Positions 1 through 5,825 of a DNA stretch of 5,841 nt are shown in pieces (positions within the stretch are counted from its first letter, which is position 1; every line of letters starts with the position of its first letter). The notes below the pieces were generated by a model. That model worked only from the letters and a program-made list of their open reading frames with translations. It was not told the origin of the DNA and searched no databases. Origin of the DNA: CAYRNC01 sp964425645 (GTDB lineage Bacteria; Bacillota; Clostridia; Peptostreptococcales; Anaerovoracaceae); NCBI GenBank assembly GCA_964425645.1, contig CAYRNC010000105.1, forward strand, positions 1 through 5,841. Direction: 5' to 3'. The translations under genes and the position numbers were made by a program.

Positions 1-188
1 CCGTTGATTCCTTAATCAGAAAGGCTGTTGATGCCTATAACGATGCGGTTTCCGCTCAGCAAAAAGGAGATTGGGCGTCCTACGGCAAACACCTGGAGAA
101 TCTAAATAAATATCTTAATGAATTGAATAAAGGCGGCAGGGCAGGCGTTGTTGTGCCTGCTGACGATTTGGAAGAGCCCGGAGCCTGA
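1..188 (+). CDS. UPF0182-family membrane protein, C-terminal end (partial)
   Basis: This is an open frame entering from the left edge (first full codon at 3) and ending in TGA at 186-188; only 61 residues are present. The visible part contains DSLIRKAVDAYNDAVSAQ, then QKGDWASYGKHLENLNKYL, then a short Gly/Pro/acid-rich end (PADDLEEPGA). The pattern of a helical 'A..AY..A..AQ..GDWA.YG..L..L...L' stretch at the extreme C-terminus is what I recall for the UPF0182 (COG1615) family, large bacterial proteins with several N-terminal membrane helices and a long extracytoplasmic part. The biochemical function of that family is not established. The gene start, membrane helices and upstream context lie outside the window. 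An intrinsic terminator follows 20 nt after the stop, so it is transcriptionally separate from the next gene. The family call rests on a short tail and could be wrong; that a real coding region ends here is safer. Confidence 0.75.
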   Translation, partial: VDSLIRKAVDAYNDAVSAQQKGDWASYGKHLENLNKYLNELNKGGRAGVVVPADDLEEPGA

Positions 189-208
189 TGCTTAAGTTTT
201 AATACTGT

Positions 209-251
209 GAACCGTTTCCAAGATTCTTGAATTTGGAAACGGTTCTTTTTT
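209..251 (+). terminator. Strong Rho-independent terminator after the UPF0182-like gene
   Basis: A perfect 13-bp stem (GAACCGTTTCCAA at 209-221 with TTGGAAACGGTTC at 233-245) is followed at once by six T residues (246-251). The 11-nt loop can itself pair further (ATT/AAT) leaving one bulged G, so the hairpin is almost continuous. There is no T-run on the opposite side, so it should act only on plus-strand transcription. It separates the upstream gene from the glutamine synthetase promoter about 15 nt further on. Confidence 0.93.
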
Positions 252-266
252 ACCTGTGCAAAAGAG

Positions 267-296
267 ATGGCAAACCGTTGAAATAAGGGGTATAAT
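267..296 (+). promoter_or_regulatory. Sigma-A-like promoter of the glutamine synthetase-serS-DUF951 cluster
   Basis: A perfect -10 hexamer TATAAT lies at 291-296. The best -35 is ATGGCA at 267-272 (4 of 6 matches to TTGACA) with an 18-bp spacer; TGGCAA at 268-273 with a 17-bp spacer is a poorer alternative. The start of transcription would be near 303, giving a leader of about 30 nt, too short for a riboswitch or T-box. No GlnR/TnrA-type box (TGTNA-N7-TNACA) was seen nearby. The weak -35 leaves room for an activator, but none is evident. Confidence 0.7.
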
Positions 297-315
297 AGAA
301 AATTGAATAAATCAT

Positions 316-332
316 GAAAGGAGCCGAGGCTC
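316..332 (+). promoter_or_regulatory. Ribosome binding site overlapped by a small palindrome
   Basis: The Shine-Dalgarno GAAAGGAG (316-323) is 9 nt before the ATG at 333 and fixes the start of the glutamine synthetase-like gene. The sequence GAGCCGAGGCTC (321-332) is an inverted repeat that can form a 4-bp stem, GAGC/GCTC, with loop CGAG, a sequence that fits the stable YNMG tetraloop class. The stem takes in the last GAG of the Shine-Dalgarno and ends directly at the ATG. Whether it folds in vivo or affects translation is unknown; four base pairs is a marginal helix. Confidence 0.6.
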
Positions 333-2240
333 ATGGATCTAAACCGGATGCTGTTTACCATCCCTACGGATGAGCATTCAAAAGAAGAAATAACCGCAAT
401 CCTGCTAAAACATCCGGAAGTAAAATTTGTTTCCCTCGTCGGGGTCGATATCGGAGGCCACGATACAGATGAAAAAATACCGGTGGACCTGTTTATCAGG
501 GAAATGGAGCAGTTTTTCCTGCAGGGAGTTCAAACCGACGGATCAAGTGTTGTGCTTCCCAAGATCGCATCTTTAAACGATGCGAAAGTGGATATAATAC
601 CTGATCTTGATGTAAACTGGTATGTAGATTATAATTTTCAACATGTCTGCGATAGGACTGGACTGCCGATAGGGACCCTCAGAATACCGTCTTTTCTGCA
701 GCACAGCGATAAATCGGAGGTAGGATCCCGGGTGCTGTTAAGGGATACCGCCGGGCTGTTTCGAGGTGAAGTAAAAAGGCTGATAAAAGAACATCCTTAT
801 GTTCTTAAGTATTACGATATCGATTCCCCGTCTGACATCAAAAAAATCCTTATGACAGGGGCCACAGAGCTGGAATTTTGGGTGAAAACCCCGGAGGACA
901 GGGCTGACAGACAACAGCTGTCCACATCCCAGGAATTGAAGGAGCAGTATTGGCAAAGAACGAGAGGGCCGGTTCGAACGGCATTGGAAAGGACAATCCT
1001 GATACTTGATCATTACGGGTTTGAAGTTGAGATGGGACATAAAGAAGTCGGAGGGATAAAGGCGAAACTGGGGAACTCCGGAGAATATGATCATATAATG
1101 GAGCAATTGGAAATAGATTGGCGCTACAGCACTTTACTGCAATCCGCCGACAACGAAATGCATATAAAATATGTTGTAAAAGACGTATTTCGCCTTTATG
1201 GTTTGGATGTATCCTTTATGGCAAAACCTATTGAAGGTGTTGCTGGCAATGGGAAACACACCCATATGGGTGTTGCCGCCCTGCTTAAAGACGGCAGGAT
1301 CATCAATCTGTTCACTCCTTCGGATATTAAGAAGGAGTTCATGACGCCGATAGGCCTTGGCGCTCTTATGGGAATACTTAAAAACTACGAAATCATGAAC
1401 CCTTTCATCGCATCTACAAACGATGCGCTGAATCGCCTGAAACCCCATTTTGAGGCGCCTGTATGTATTGTAACCTCTTTGGGGCACAGAACGGAAAGTC
1501 CATCCAGAAATCGTACGGTGCTGATCGCTCTTATCCGCGACGAAAGGGATCCGTTAAGCACCCGATTTGAACTCAGATCCCCCAATCCTAAAAGCAATAC
1601 CTATTTGGTGCTCGCGGCGGCATACCTTGCAATGCTCGACGGAATAAAGGCGGCTTTAACAAATGAAAAATCCATAATAGATTTGGAAAATGCCCTTTCA
1701 AAGGATCATGGCGACGAGGCCTTTTACATGGAAAAACAAAGAGCCTATCGCAGCGAAAAGGATGTTTATCTCGCTTATACGGAGGAGGAAAGAGACAGAT
1801 ATTTCGGCAAGGCCCCCGCCACCGTATGGGAAAGCATAAGAGCCTTTGATGAATACCCTGAAAAATTGTCCGTTCTTACGGGAAACGGAATATTCGATGA
1901 TCGCACCATCGAATCCTACAAGGAGGCCATACTGGCGCTTTGGGCTATGGAACTTCATAACAGGATCATTCCAAATAACATGGATCTGGTAAGAGAGTGC
2001 AAAAAGCTTCATAAGGAGGATGGCTGCACCGATCTGGATATTTTAAACTGGAAGCGGATTCATGAGCTTAGGGTTATGATCGGGCAGGATACGATCGCAG
2101 ATAAATGCCTTCTTACGAGAATTAAGCAGGCCTTGGATGAAAAAAACTATCGGCTGGCTTCTGATTTGCAAAAAATGATGCAGGAGAAGGTTGGTCAGAT
2201 GGTTGACATATATACGGACTATAAAAAGAACCTGTTTTAA
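333..2240 (+). CDS. Glutamine synthetase family protein, long variant (635 aa)
   Basis: Likely a cytoplasmic glutamate-ammonia ligase: glutamate + NH3 + ATP to glutamine. The N-terminal beta-grasp domain spans about residues 30-100 and has TDGSS (68-72), where D69 and S72 match the E. coli GSI ammonium-site D50 and S53. The catalytic domain keeps the metal and substrate residues: E179 and E181 (TELEF), E238 (GHKEV), E260, H309 (GNGKHTH), R368 and E374 (NRLKPHFEAP), R386, and E413/R415 (RFELRSPNP). Two features are odd. About 14 extra residues lie between E238 and E260 compared with GSI, and the protein is far longer than ordinary GSI (about 440-470 aa) yet shorter than GSIII (about 700 aa), with an extra, probably helical tail (about 541-635). 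The classical adenylylation motif NLYDLP is absent. ATG 333 is chosen for its good Shine-Dalgarno. It is the first gene of its cluster; serS follows after 26 nt. A related ligase acting on another amine cannot be excluded, but the kept ammonium-site residues favour true glutamine synthesis. The symbol glnA is withheld because paralogues are common. Confidence 0.9.
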   Translation: MDLNRMLFTIPTDEHSKEEITAILLKHPEVKFVSLVGVDIGGHDTDEKIPVDLFIREMEQFFLQGVQTDGSSVVLPKIASLNDAKVDIIPDLDVNWYVDYNFQHVCDRTGLPIGTLRIPSFLQHSDKSEVGSRVLLRDTAGLFRGEVKRLIKEHPYVLKYYDIDSPSDIKKILMTGATELEFWVKTPEDRADRQQLSTSQELKEQYWQRTRGPVRTALERTILILDHYGFEVEMGHKEVGGIKAKLGNSGEYDHIMEQLEIDWRYSTLLQSADNEMHIKYVVKDVFRLYGLDVSFMAKPIEGVAGNGKHTHMGVAALLKDGRIINLFTPSDIKKEFMTPIGLGALMGILKNYEIMNPFIASTNDALNRLKPHFEAPVCIVTSLGHRTESPSRNRTVLIALIRDERDPLSTRFELRSPNPKSNTYLVLAAAYLAMLDGIKAALTNEKSIIDLENALSKDHGDEAFYMEKQRAYRSEKDVYLAYTEEERDRYFGKAPATVWESIRAFDEYPEKLSVLTGNGIFDDRTIESYKEAILALWAMELHNRIIPNNMDLVRECKKLHKEDGCTDLDILNWKRIHELRVMIGQDTIADKCLLTRIKQALDEKNYRLASDLQKMMQEKVGQMVDIYTDYKKNLF

Positions 2241-2266
2241 TAGCAGGAATCGGAAGGAGAAAAGCG

Positions 2267-3547
2267 ATGCTGGATAGCAGAAGAATTCGAGAAGATTTTG
2301 ATAGCATCAAAAAAGCCGTAGAATCCCGGGGACAGGGAGATTGGGGCATAGGCGCCGTGTTGGAGCTTGACGACAGGAGGAAAGAACTTTTATCGGATGC
2401 TGAAGCCAAGAAAAGCAGGCGCAACAGGAACTCCCGGGAAATCCCCAAGCTGAAAAAGGAAGATAAGGATACAACGGCCTTAATGGCCGAAATGAAGACC
2501 CTTTCTTCGGATATAAAAAAATTGGACATGGAGATACTCTCTGTCGAGGAGCATTTAAGGGATGTTTTATTAAACATACCTAATGCACCAAACGAAACCG
2601 TTCCCGTCGGTAACAGCGATAGGGACAATGAAGAGATACGTCGATGGGGAGACATCAGAACATTTGATTTTTCAAGGAAGGCTCATTGGGATGTGGGCAC
2701 CGATTTGGACATTTTAGATTTTGAAAGGGCTGCAAAGATAGCCGGCACCCGCTTCACTGTGTATAAGGGACTCGGGGCAAGGCTGGAACGCTCCGTAATG
2801 AATTTTATGCTGGATCTTCATACAAGGAAGCACGGCTATACCGAGGTTCTGCCTCCTTTTATGGTCAACAGGGATGCGATGATCGGGACGGGGCAGCTAC
2901 CGAAGTTTGAAGAGGATATGTTCCACATACCCGCAAAGGATTTCTTCCTGATCCCTACAGCCGAGGTGCCTGTAACAAATTTTAGAAAAGATGAAATCTT
3001 AAATGAAGAGGAGCTTCCCCTTTTGTATACGGCTTACACTCCCTGTTTCAGAAAAGAAGCGGGCTCCGCCGGAAGGGACACAAGAGGCCTTATTCGCCAG
3101 CATCAGTTCAATAAGGTGGAATTGGTTAAACTGGTAAGACCGGAGCATTCCTATTTGGAGCTTGAAAGCTTGACGCTCGCCGCTGAACAGGTCCTTAAGG
3201 AACTTAAGATTCCCTACAGAGTGGTTAAGCTTTGTACCGGCGACTTGGGTTTTAGTTCTGCCATGACGTATGATATAGAGGCATGGATGCCAAGCTATGA
3301 AAAATATGTTGAGATTTCCTCATGCAGCAACTTTGAAAGTTATCAGGCAAGAAGAATAAATATTCGTTTTCGCAGAAAGGAAGGGGGCAGACCGGAATTC
3401 GTTCATACCTTAAACGGTTCAGGACTGGCTGTTGGGCGTACCACCGCCGCAATATTGGAAAACTTTCAGCAGGAAGACGGCTCTGTGGTTATCCCCGAAG
3501 TTTTAAGATCCTATATGGGTACAGATGTTATTAAAAGGGGGGAATAG
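2267..3547 (+). CDS. serS: Seryl-tRNA synthetase (class II)
   Basis: Charges tRNA-Ser (and tRNA-Sec where present) with serine through a seryl-adenylate, in the cytoplasm as a homodimer. At 426 aa it has the normal bacterial length. The N-terminal arm (about 1-105) starts in the usual way (MLDSRRIRED) and is rich in Lys, Glu and Leu, as expected for the antiparallel coiled coil that grips the long variable arm of tRNA-Ser. The class II core follows: motif 1 around 186-200 (GYTEVLPPFMV), the serine-binding TAE loop at 231-233, motif 2 at 261-281 (FRKEAGSAGRDTRG and following), the conserved EISSCSNFESYQARR segment at 349-363, and motif 3 at 384-397 (GSGLAVGRTTAAIL). All expected active-site elements look intact. 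The Shine-Dalgarno AAGGAG is 7 nt before the ATG. It lies 26 nt after the glutamine synthetase gene and 24 nt before the DUF951 gene, so co-transcription is likely. No T-box leader fits in the gap. Confidence 0.98.
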   Translation: MLDSRRIREDFDSIKKAVESRGQGDWGIGAVLELDDRRKELLSDAEAKKSRRNRNSREIPKLKKEDKDTTALMAEMKTLSSDIKKLDMEILSVEEHLRDVLLNIPNAPNETVPVGNSDRDNEEIRRWGDIRTFDFSRKAHWDVGTDLDILDFERAAKIAGTRFTVYKGLGARLERSVMNFMLDLHTRKHGYTEVLPPFMVNRDAMIGTGQLPKFEEDMFHIPAKDFFLIPTAEVPVTNFRKDEILNEEELPLLYTAYTPCFRKEAGSAGRDTRGLIRQHQFNKVELVKLVRPEHSYLELESLTLAAEQVLKELKIPYRVVKLCTGDLGFSSAMTYDIEAWMPSYEKYVEISSCSNFESYQARRINIRFRRKEGGRPEFVHTLNGSGLAVGRTTAAILENFQQEDGSVVIPEVLRSYMGTDVIKRGE

Positions 3548-3571
3548 CGGCCATATCCGAGGCCTAAAAAG

Positions 3572-3763
3572 ATGGCGCTTAAAATTAACGTAGGAGATAT
3601 TTTAGAGCTGAAAAAACAGCATCCCTGCGGAGGGAAAACGTTTGAGGTTATGCGCGCAGGGATGGATTTTCGTTTAAAGTGCCTCACTTGCGGTACACAG
3701 ATTTGGATCGCCAGGTCCAATTTGGAAAAAAGAATTCGTAAAATAGGGGGAAAAGCTATTTAA
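3572..3763 (+). CDS. DUF951 family small protein (YyzM-like)
   Basis: A 63-aa basic protein matching the DUF951 pattern as I know it: an N-terminal VGDILELKK strand, HPCG (17-20), a central KCLTCG (36-41) and a basic end with ARSNLEKRIRKI. H17 and cysteines 19, 37 and 40 could form a small zinc site, and the fold may be a compact beta-barrel that binds nucleic acid; both points are inference, and no function is established for the family. In many Firmicutes DUF951 genes sit near the replication origin, close to genes such as parB, ychF or serS, which fits the position 24 nt after serS. The ribosome site is weak (GAGG at 3559-3562, 9 nt before the ATG), within a short GGCC...GGCC inverted repeat (3549-3564), so translation may depend partly on serS. 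The last 8 nt overlap the convergent permease gene. Confidence 0.92.
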   Translation: MALKINVGDILELKKQHPCGGKTFEVMRAGMDFRLKCLTCGTQIWIARSNLEKRIRKIGGKAI

Positions 3764-4520
3764 TTGGAGCCCTTTTTGTCAGTGCCCTGCTTAAGACTGC
3801 CAGCAGCGTAAATGCCCCAAAGCAGGAGACCATGGCATAGTAGGGATTATAGCCGTCTTTGATCCCAAATGCGAAAAGAAGCAGATACCTTGACGCTCTG
3901 TAAATCAATCCTCCCGTTACCAGGGCATCAAAGACTGGGATGACGATTATAAGCATTGCAGGGACTCCTATTGAGACTGCGATCTTCCCTGATTTGTTCA
4001 GTCTGTAGTACAATGATGTAATAAAATATCCAAACATCATTGCAGCCGCAGACAGGAAGGTCAGAAATAGGATTTCCACAACAGCTGATTGCATCGTATT
4101 GTAATTTCCCCAGCTTCCACTGTCGGAAAAATATATCTGCTCAAAAAGACTAGTGTAGGATACGTTATAGAACCCTGTAAGAAATCTGACGATTAACAGA
4201 AATATTTCGTTTATTACCGACATTCCTGCGGACAGTATCAATGCGGTTATAATGAAGCCATTGAACATAGTCTTTCTGGAAATACCGTTTTGCATCATCA
4301 TTCTGAATGGCTCGCGAAATGAATTTAATCCGAGCACAAACAGGAAGATTATCGCTGCAGTTTCTGTTCCGCTTACAGAAACGTAAACGGAAGATCCGTC
4401 CGCCATTTTCCCCATCGTAATCGAAAGCAGCACCACAAGGGCTGTAATGACGAGATAATACACTGCGATTGCAGATCTGAAGTCCATGATCCGGTATTTT
4501 ACAGCATTTCTTAAATACAT
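3756..4520 (-). CDS. ABC transporter membrane protein (putative permease, 254 aa)
   Basis: A hydrophobic protein with about six predicted membrane helices, near residues 17-35, 53-66, 87-111, 146-171, 178-202 and 226-245, and a basic cytoplasmic start (YLRNAVKYR). No signal peptide or enzymatic motif is seen. It follows a YtrB-like ATPase, so it is most likely the membrane partner of that ATPase, similar in plan to ABC-2 type permeases of GntR-ATPase-permease cassettes in Firmicutes. The transported substrate is unknown; lipid, peptide or antibiotic export or sensing are all possible. The ATG at 4520-4518 lies inside the end of the ATPase gene (10-nt overlap) with a strong GGGAGG (4532-4527) 6 nt upstream, which points to translational coupling. 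The TAG stop at 3758-3756 falls inside the DUF951 coding region on the opposite strand. Individual helix boundaries are estimates by eye. Confidence 0.85.
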   Translation of the reverse strand: MYLRNAVKYRIMDFRSAIAVYYLVITALVVLLSITMGKMADGSSVYVSVSGTETAAIIFLFVLGLNSFREPFRMMMQNGISRKTMFNGFIITALILSAGMSVINEIFLLIVRFLTGFYNVSYTSLFEQIYFSDSGSWGNYNTMQSAVVEILFLTFLSAAAMMFGYFITSLYYRLNKSGKIAVSIGVPAMLIIVIPVFDALVTGGLIYRASRYLLLFAFGIKDGYNPYYAMVSCFGAFTLLAVLSRALTKRAPIK

Positions 4521-5383
4521 TTCGCACCTCCCTGATCGTCCGTAAGATGAATGAAAAGTTTTTGAAGGTCCATTTTTCCGGCCTCTATGCCCGGGGGAAG
4601 TGTTTTTTGATCAAATTCACCAATCAGGTAGGCAGTTTTCAACCCGCCCAGGCTGTCTACACCTAAAACAGGCATATCCTTGATGAAATTATCGATTGCG
4701 GAAGCGGTTCCCGATAAAGTTAAGCCTTGTGCAAGAAGTTCATCAACTGGTTGCTTGCGCATAATTACACCTTTGTTTATGATGACGGCTTCCTCTATGA
4801 GGTTGGCCGCCTCACCGATCAGGTGGGTTGAAAATATGACCGTAAAAGGCTTTTCGCTGTATTTTCTTATGAGCAGTTTATAAAACAGGTCTCTGTAGCC
4901 GGCATCGAGGCCTAAAACCGGTTCGTCCAAAATCAGATAGGGCACATTGGTTGATAAGGCTGATATCAGTTTAAATATGGAAGCATAGCCCGTGGACAGG
5001 GCCTTAATTTTTTTGTTTACATTAAGTTCAAATTTCACGCACAATTCGTTGAAATAGTCTTCATCAAAAGCGGGGTAGAATTCCTTAGTCCACTTGGCTG
5101 CATCCTTCACTTTCATTTTTTCGGGGTAATAGTTGTCCTCGCACATCATGAACGTCTTTCCCAGTGCATGATCGTTTTCAGCGGCCTCCTCTCCGTCAAT
5201 AAATATTTCTCCGATGCTTGGAAAAATCCTCCCGGTAATGGAATTGAGCAGCGTAGTTTTTCCCGCCCCGTTTCTGCCCAAAAGGCCATATATTTTATTT
5301 TCTTCAAATGTCAGATTGATGTTTTTAAGCGCGGAAACCTTAGAATAGTTTTTAACCAGGCCTTTTATTTCAATTCCCTTCAC
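4511..5383 (-). CDS. ABC transporter ATP-binding protein, YtrB-like
   Basis: A 290-aa ATPase subunit that powers the adjacent membrane protein. Walker A is GRNGAGKTT (36-44) and Walker B is YLILDEP (149-155) with catalytic E154. The D-loop is GLDA (158-161) and the H-loop H187 is in FSTHLI (184-189). The signature is LSTGY (129-133) in place of LSGGQ. The usual Q-loop glutamine appears to be replaced around MCEDNYYPE (80-88). These departures are typical of YtrB-type ATPases as I know them and do not suggest loss of activity. An extra C-terminal region of about 80 residues (210-290) follows the nucleotide-binding domain. The start is GTG at 5383-5381, which overlaps the regulator's TGA as GTGA; GAGGG at 5396-5392 is 8 nt upstream. 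The next ATG would lie beyond Walker A, so GTG is the only sensible start. Overlap on both sides indicates tightly coupled translation of all three genes. Confidence 0.95.
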   Translation of the reverse strand: MKGIEIKGLVKNYSKVSALKNINLTFEENKIYGLLGRNGAGKTTLLNSITGRIFPSIGEIFIDGEEAAENDHALGKTFMMCEDNYYPEKMKVKDAAKWTKEFYPAFDEDYFNELCVKFELNVNKKIKALSTGYASIFKLISALSTNVPYLILDEPVLGLDAGYRDLFYKLLIRKYSEKPFTVIFSTHLIGEAANLIEEAVIINKGVIMRKQPVDELLAQGLTLSGTASAIDNFIKDMPVLGVDSLGGLKTAYLIGEFDQKTLPPGIEAGKMDLQKLFIHLTDDQGGAKCI

Positions 5384-5742
5384 TTGTCATACCCTCTTTC
5401 TATCATAGCTGTAATGTCCTCCTTTGTAAGGCCCAGTTTTTTTGCCTCTGCCACCAATATATCTATATAGCTGTCGTAAAATCGTTCTTTTCTTTTATTA
5501 AGTATCTTTTTCTTGGCCCCGACATTTACGAACATACCTACTCCCCTCTTTTTATAAATAACATCGTTATCGACTAAAATGCCGACCCCTTTCAGCGCAG
5601 TTGCCGGATTGACCTTATGCCATGCTGAAATCTCTGTAGTGGAGGGGATCTGTGAGCCTTCTGAAAAAGCGCCGGACAGTATACCATCTTCAATATATTC
5701 CGCAATCCGGATAAAAATCGGACGTTCATTCTGAAAAAACAT
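5380..5742 (-). CDS. GntR-family transcriptional regulator, YtrA subfamily
   Basis: A 120-aa regulator, the usual size for the YtrA subfamily, which has a winged helix-turn-helix and only a short helical dimerisation tail in place of a ligand-binding domain. The DNA-binding domain covers about residues 8-74: PIFIRIAEYIEDGILSG at the start, then IPSTTEISAWHKVNPATALK (32-51) as the helix-turn-helix, and YKKRGVGMFV (63-72) as the wing. The tail (about 84-117) ends in FYDSYIDILVAEAKKLGLTK and following, typical of the subfamily. It is the first gene of the operon, with GAAAGGAG (5760-5753) 10 nt before the ATG. By analogy with ytrA of Bacillus it should repress its own operon, and a fitting operator is present over its promoter. 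The effector is unknown; in such systems derepression is often linked to cell-envelope stress. Confidence 0.96.
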   Translation of the reverse strand: MFFQNERPIFIRIAEYIEDGILSGAFSEGSQIPSTTEISAWHKVNPATALKGVGILVDNDVIYKKRGVGMFVNVGAKKKILNKRKERFYDSYIDILVAEAKKLGLTKEDITAMIERGYDK

Positions 5743-5783
5743 CTGTCCACCGCTCCTTTCTGTGAAATGGTATTATGGTTAGT

Positions 5784-5801
5784 TAGTTATGTAATTAACT
5801 A
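5784..5801. promoter_or_regulatory. Likely operator for the GntR/YtrA-type repressor
   Basis: A perfect inverted repeat with 6-nt arms, TAGTTA (5784-5789) and TAACTA (5796-5801), is separated by 6 nt. It overlaps four bases of the -10 hexamer and reaches past the predicted transcription start, a position where a bound dimer would block RNA polymerase. Dyads of this general size are common for GntR-family dimers. One arm extends into a tandem GTTAGTTAGTTA run (5778-5789), which could give a second, offset half-site. Assignment to the adjacent regulator is inferred from position. Confidence 0.7.
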
Positions 5802-5825
5802 TAACGCTATTGTATTTTTTGTCAA
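5798..5825 (-). promoter_or_regulatory. Sigma-A-like promoter of the GntR-ABC operon
   Basis: On the minus strand a perfect -35 TTGACA (5825-5820) is followed after 16 bp by TATAGT (5803-5798, 5 of 6 matches to TATAAT). The region upstream to the window edge is almost purely A/T, which could serve as an UP element. Transcription would start near 5791, leaving a leader of about 48 nt before the ATG at 5742. With near-consensus hexamers, the promoter should be strong when not repressed. Confidence 0.85.

Noticed and set aside
189..332. Possible riboswitch, T-box or attenuator before the glutamine synthetase gene
   Set aside because: The terminator precedes the promoter, so it belongs to the upstream gene; the leader after the predicted start is only about 30 nt, too short for such elements.
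314..373. Small ORF with an ATG at 314, overlapping the glutamine synthetase start in another frame
   Set aside because: Its ATG has no Shine-Dalgarno of its own, it is about 19 codons long, and it would read through the ribosome site of the real gene; a leader peptide role has no support.
738..1106. Minus-strand open frames inside the glutamine synthetase gene (738-1106, 1134-1487, 1385-1597, 1698-2012)
   Set aside because: All are shadows of the conserved plus-strand coding sequence, without family resemblance or convincing ribosome sites.
2122..2655. 177-codon open frame on the minus strand opposite the gln synthetase/serS junction
   Set aside because: It lies antisense to two well-supported genes, is Ser/Leu-rich in a way typical of a reverse frame, and shows no recognisable domain.
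3786..3826. Inverted repeat CCTGCTT ... AAGCAGG within the end of the permease gene
   Set aside because: The arms are only 7 bp with a 27-nt loop and no T-run follows on either strand, so it is not a credible terminator and is probably chance within coding sequence.
4511..5383. Signature LSTGY and missing Q-loop glutamine as signs of a decayed ATPase
   Set aside because: Walker A, Walker B glutamate and H-loop histidine are intact, and such variants are usual in the YtrB-like subfamily.
4680..5470. Plus-strand open frames opposite the ABC ATPase and regulator (4680-4883, 5168-5470)
   Set aside because: They are antisense to clearly conserved Walker and helix-turn-helix coding regions and encode no recognisable protein.
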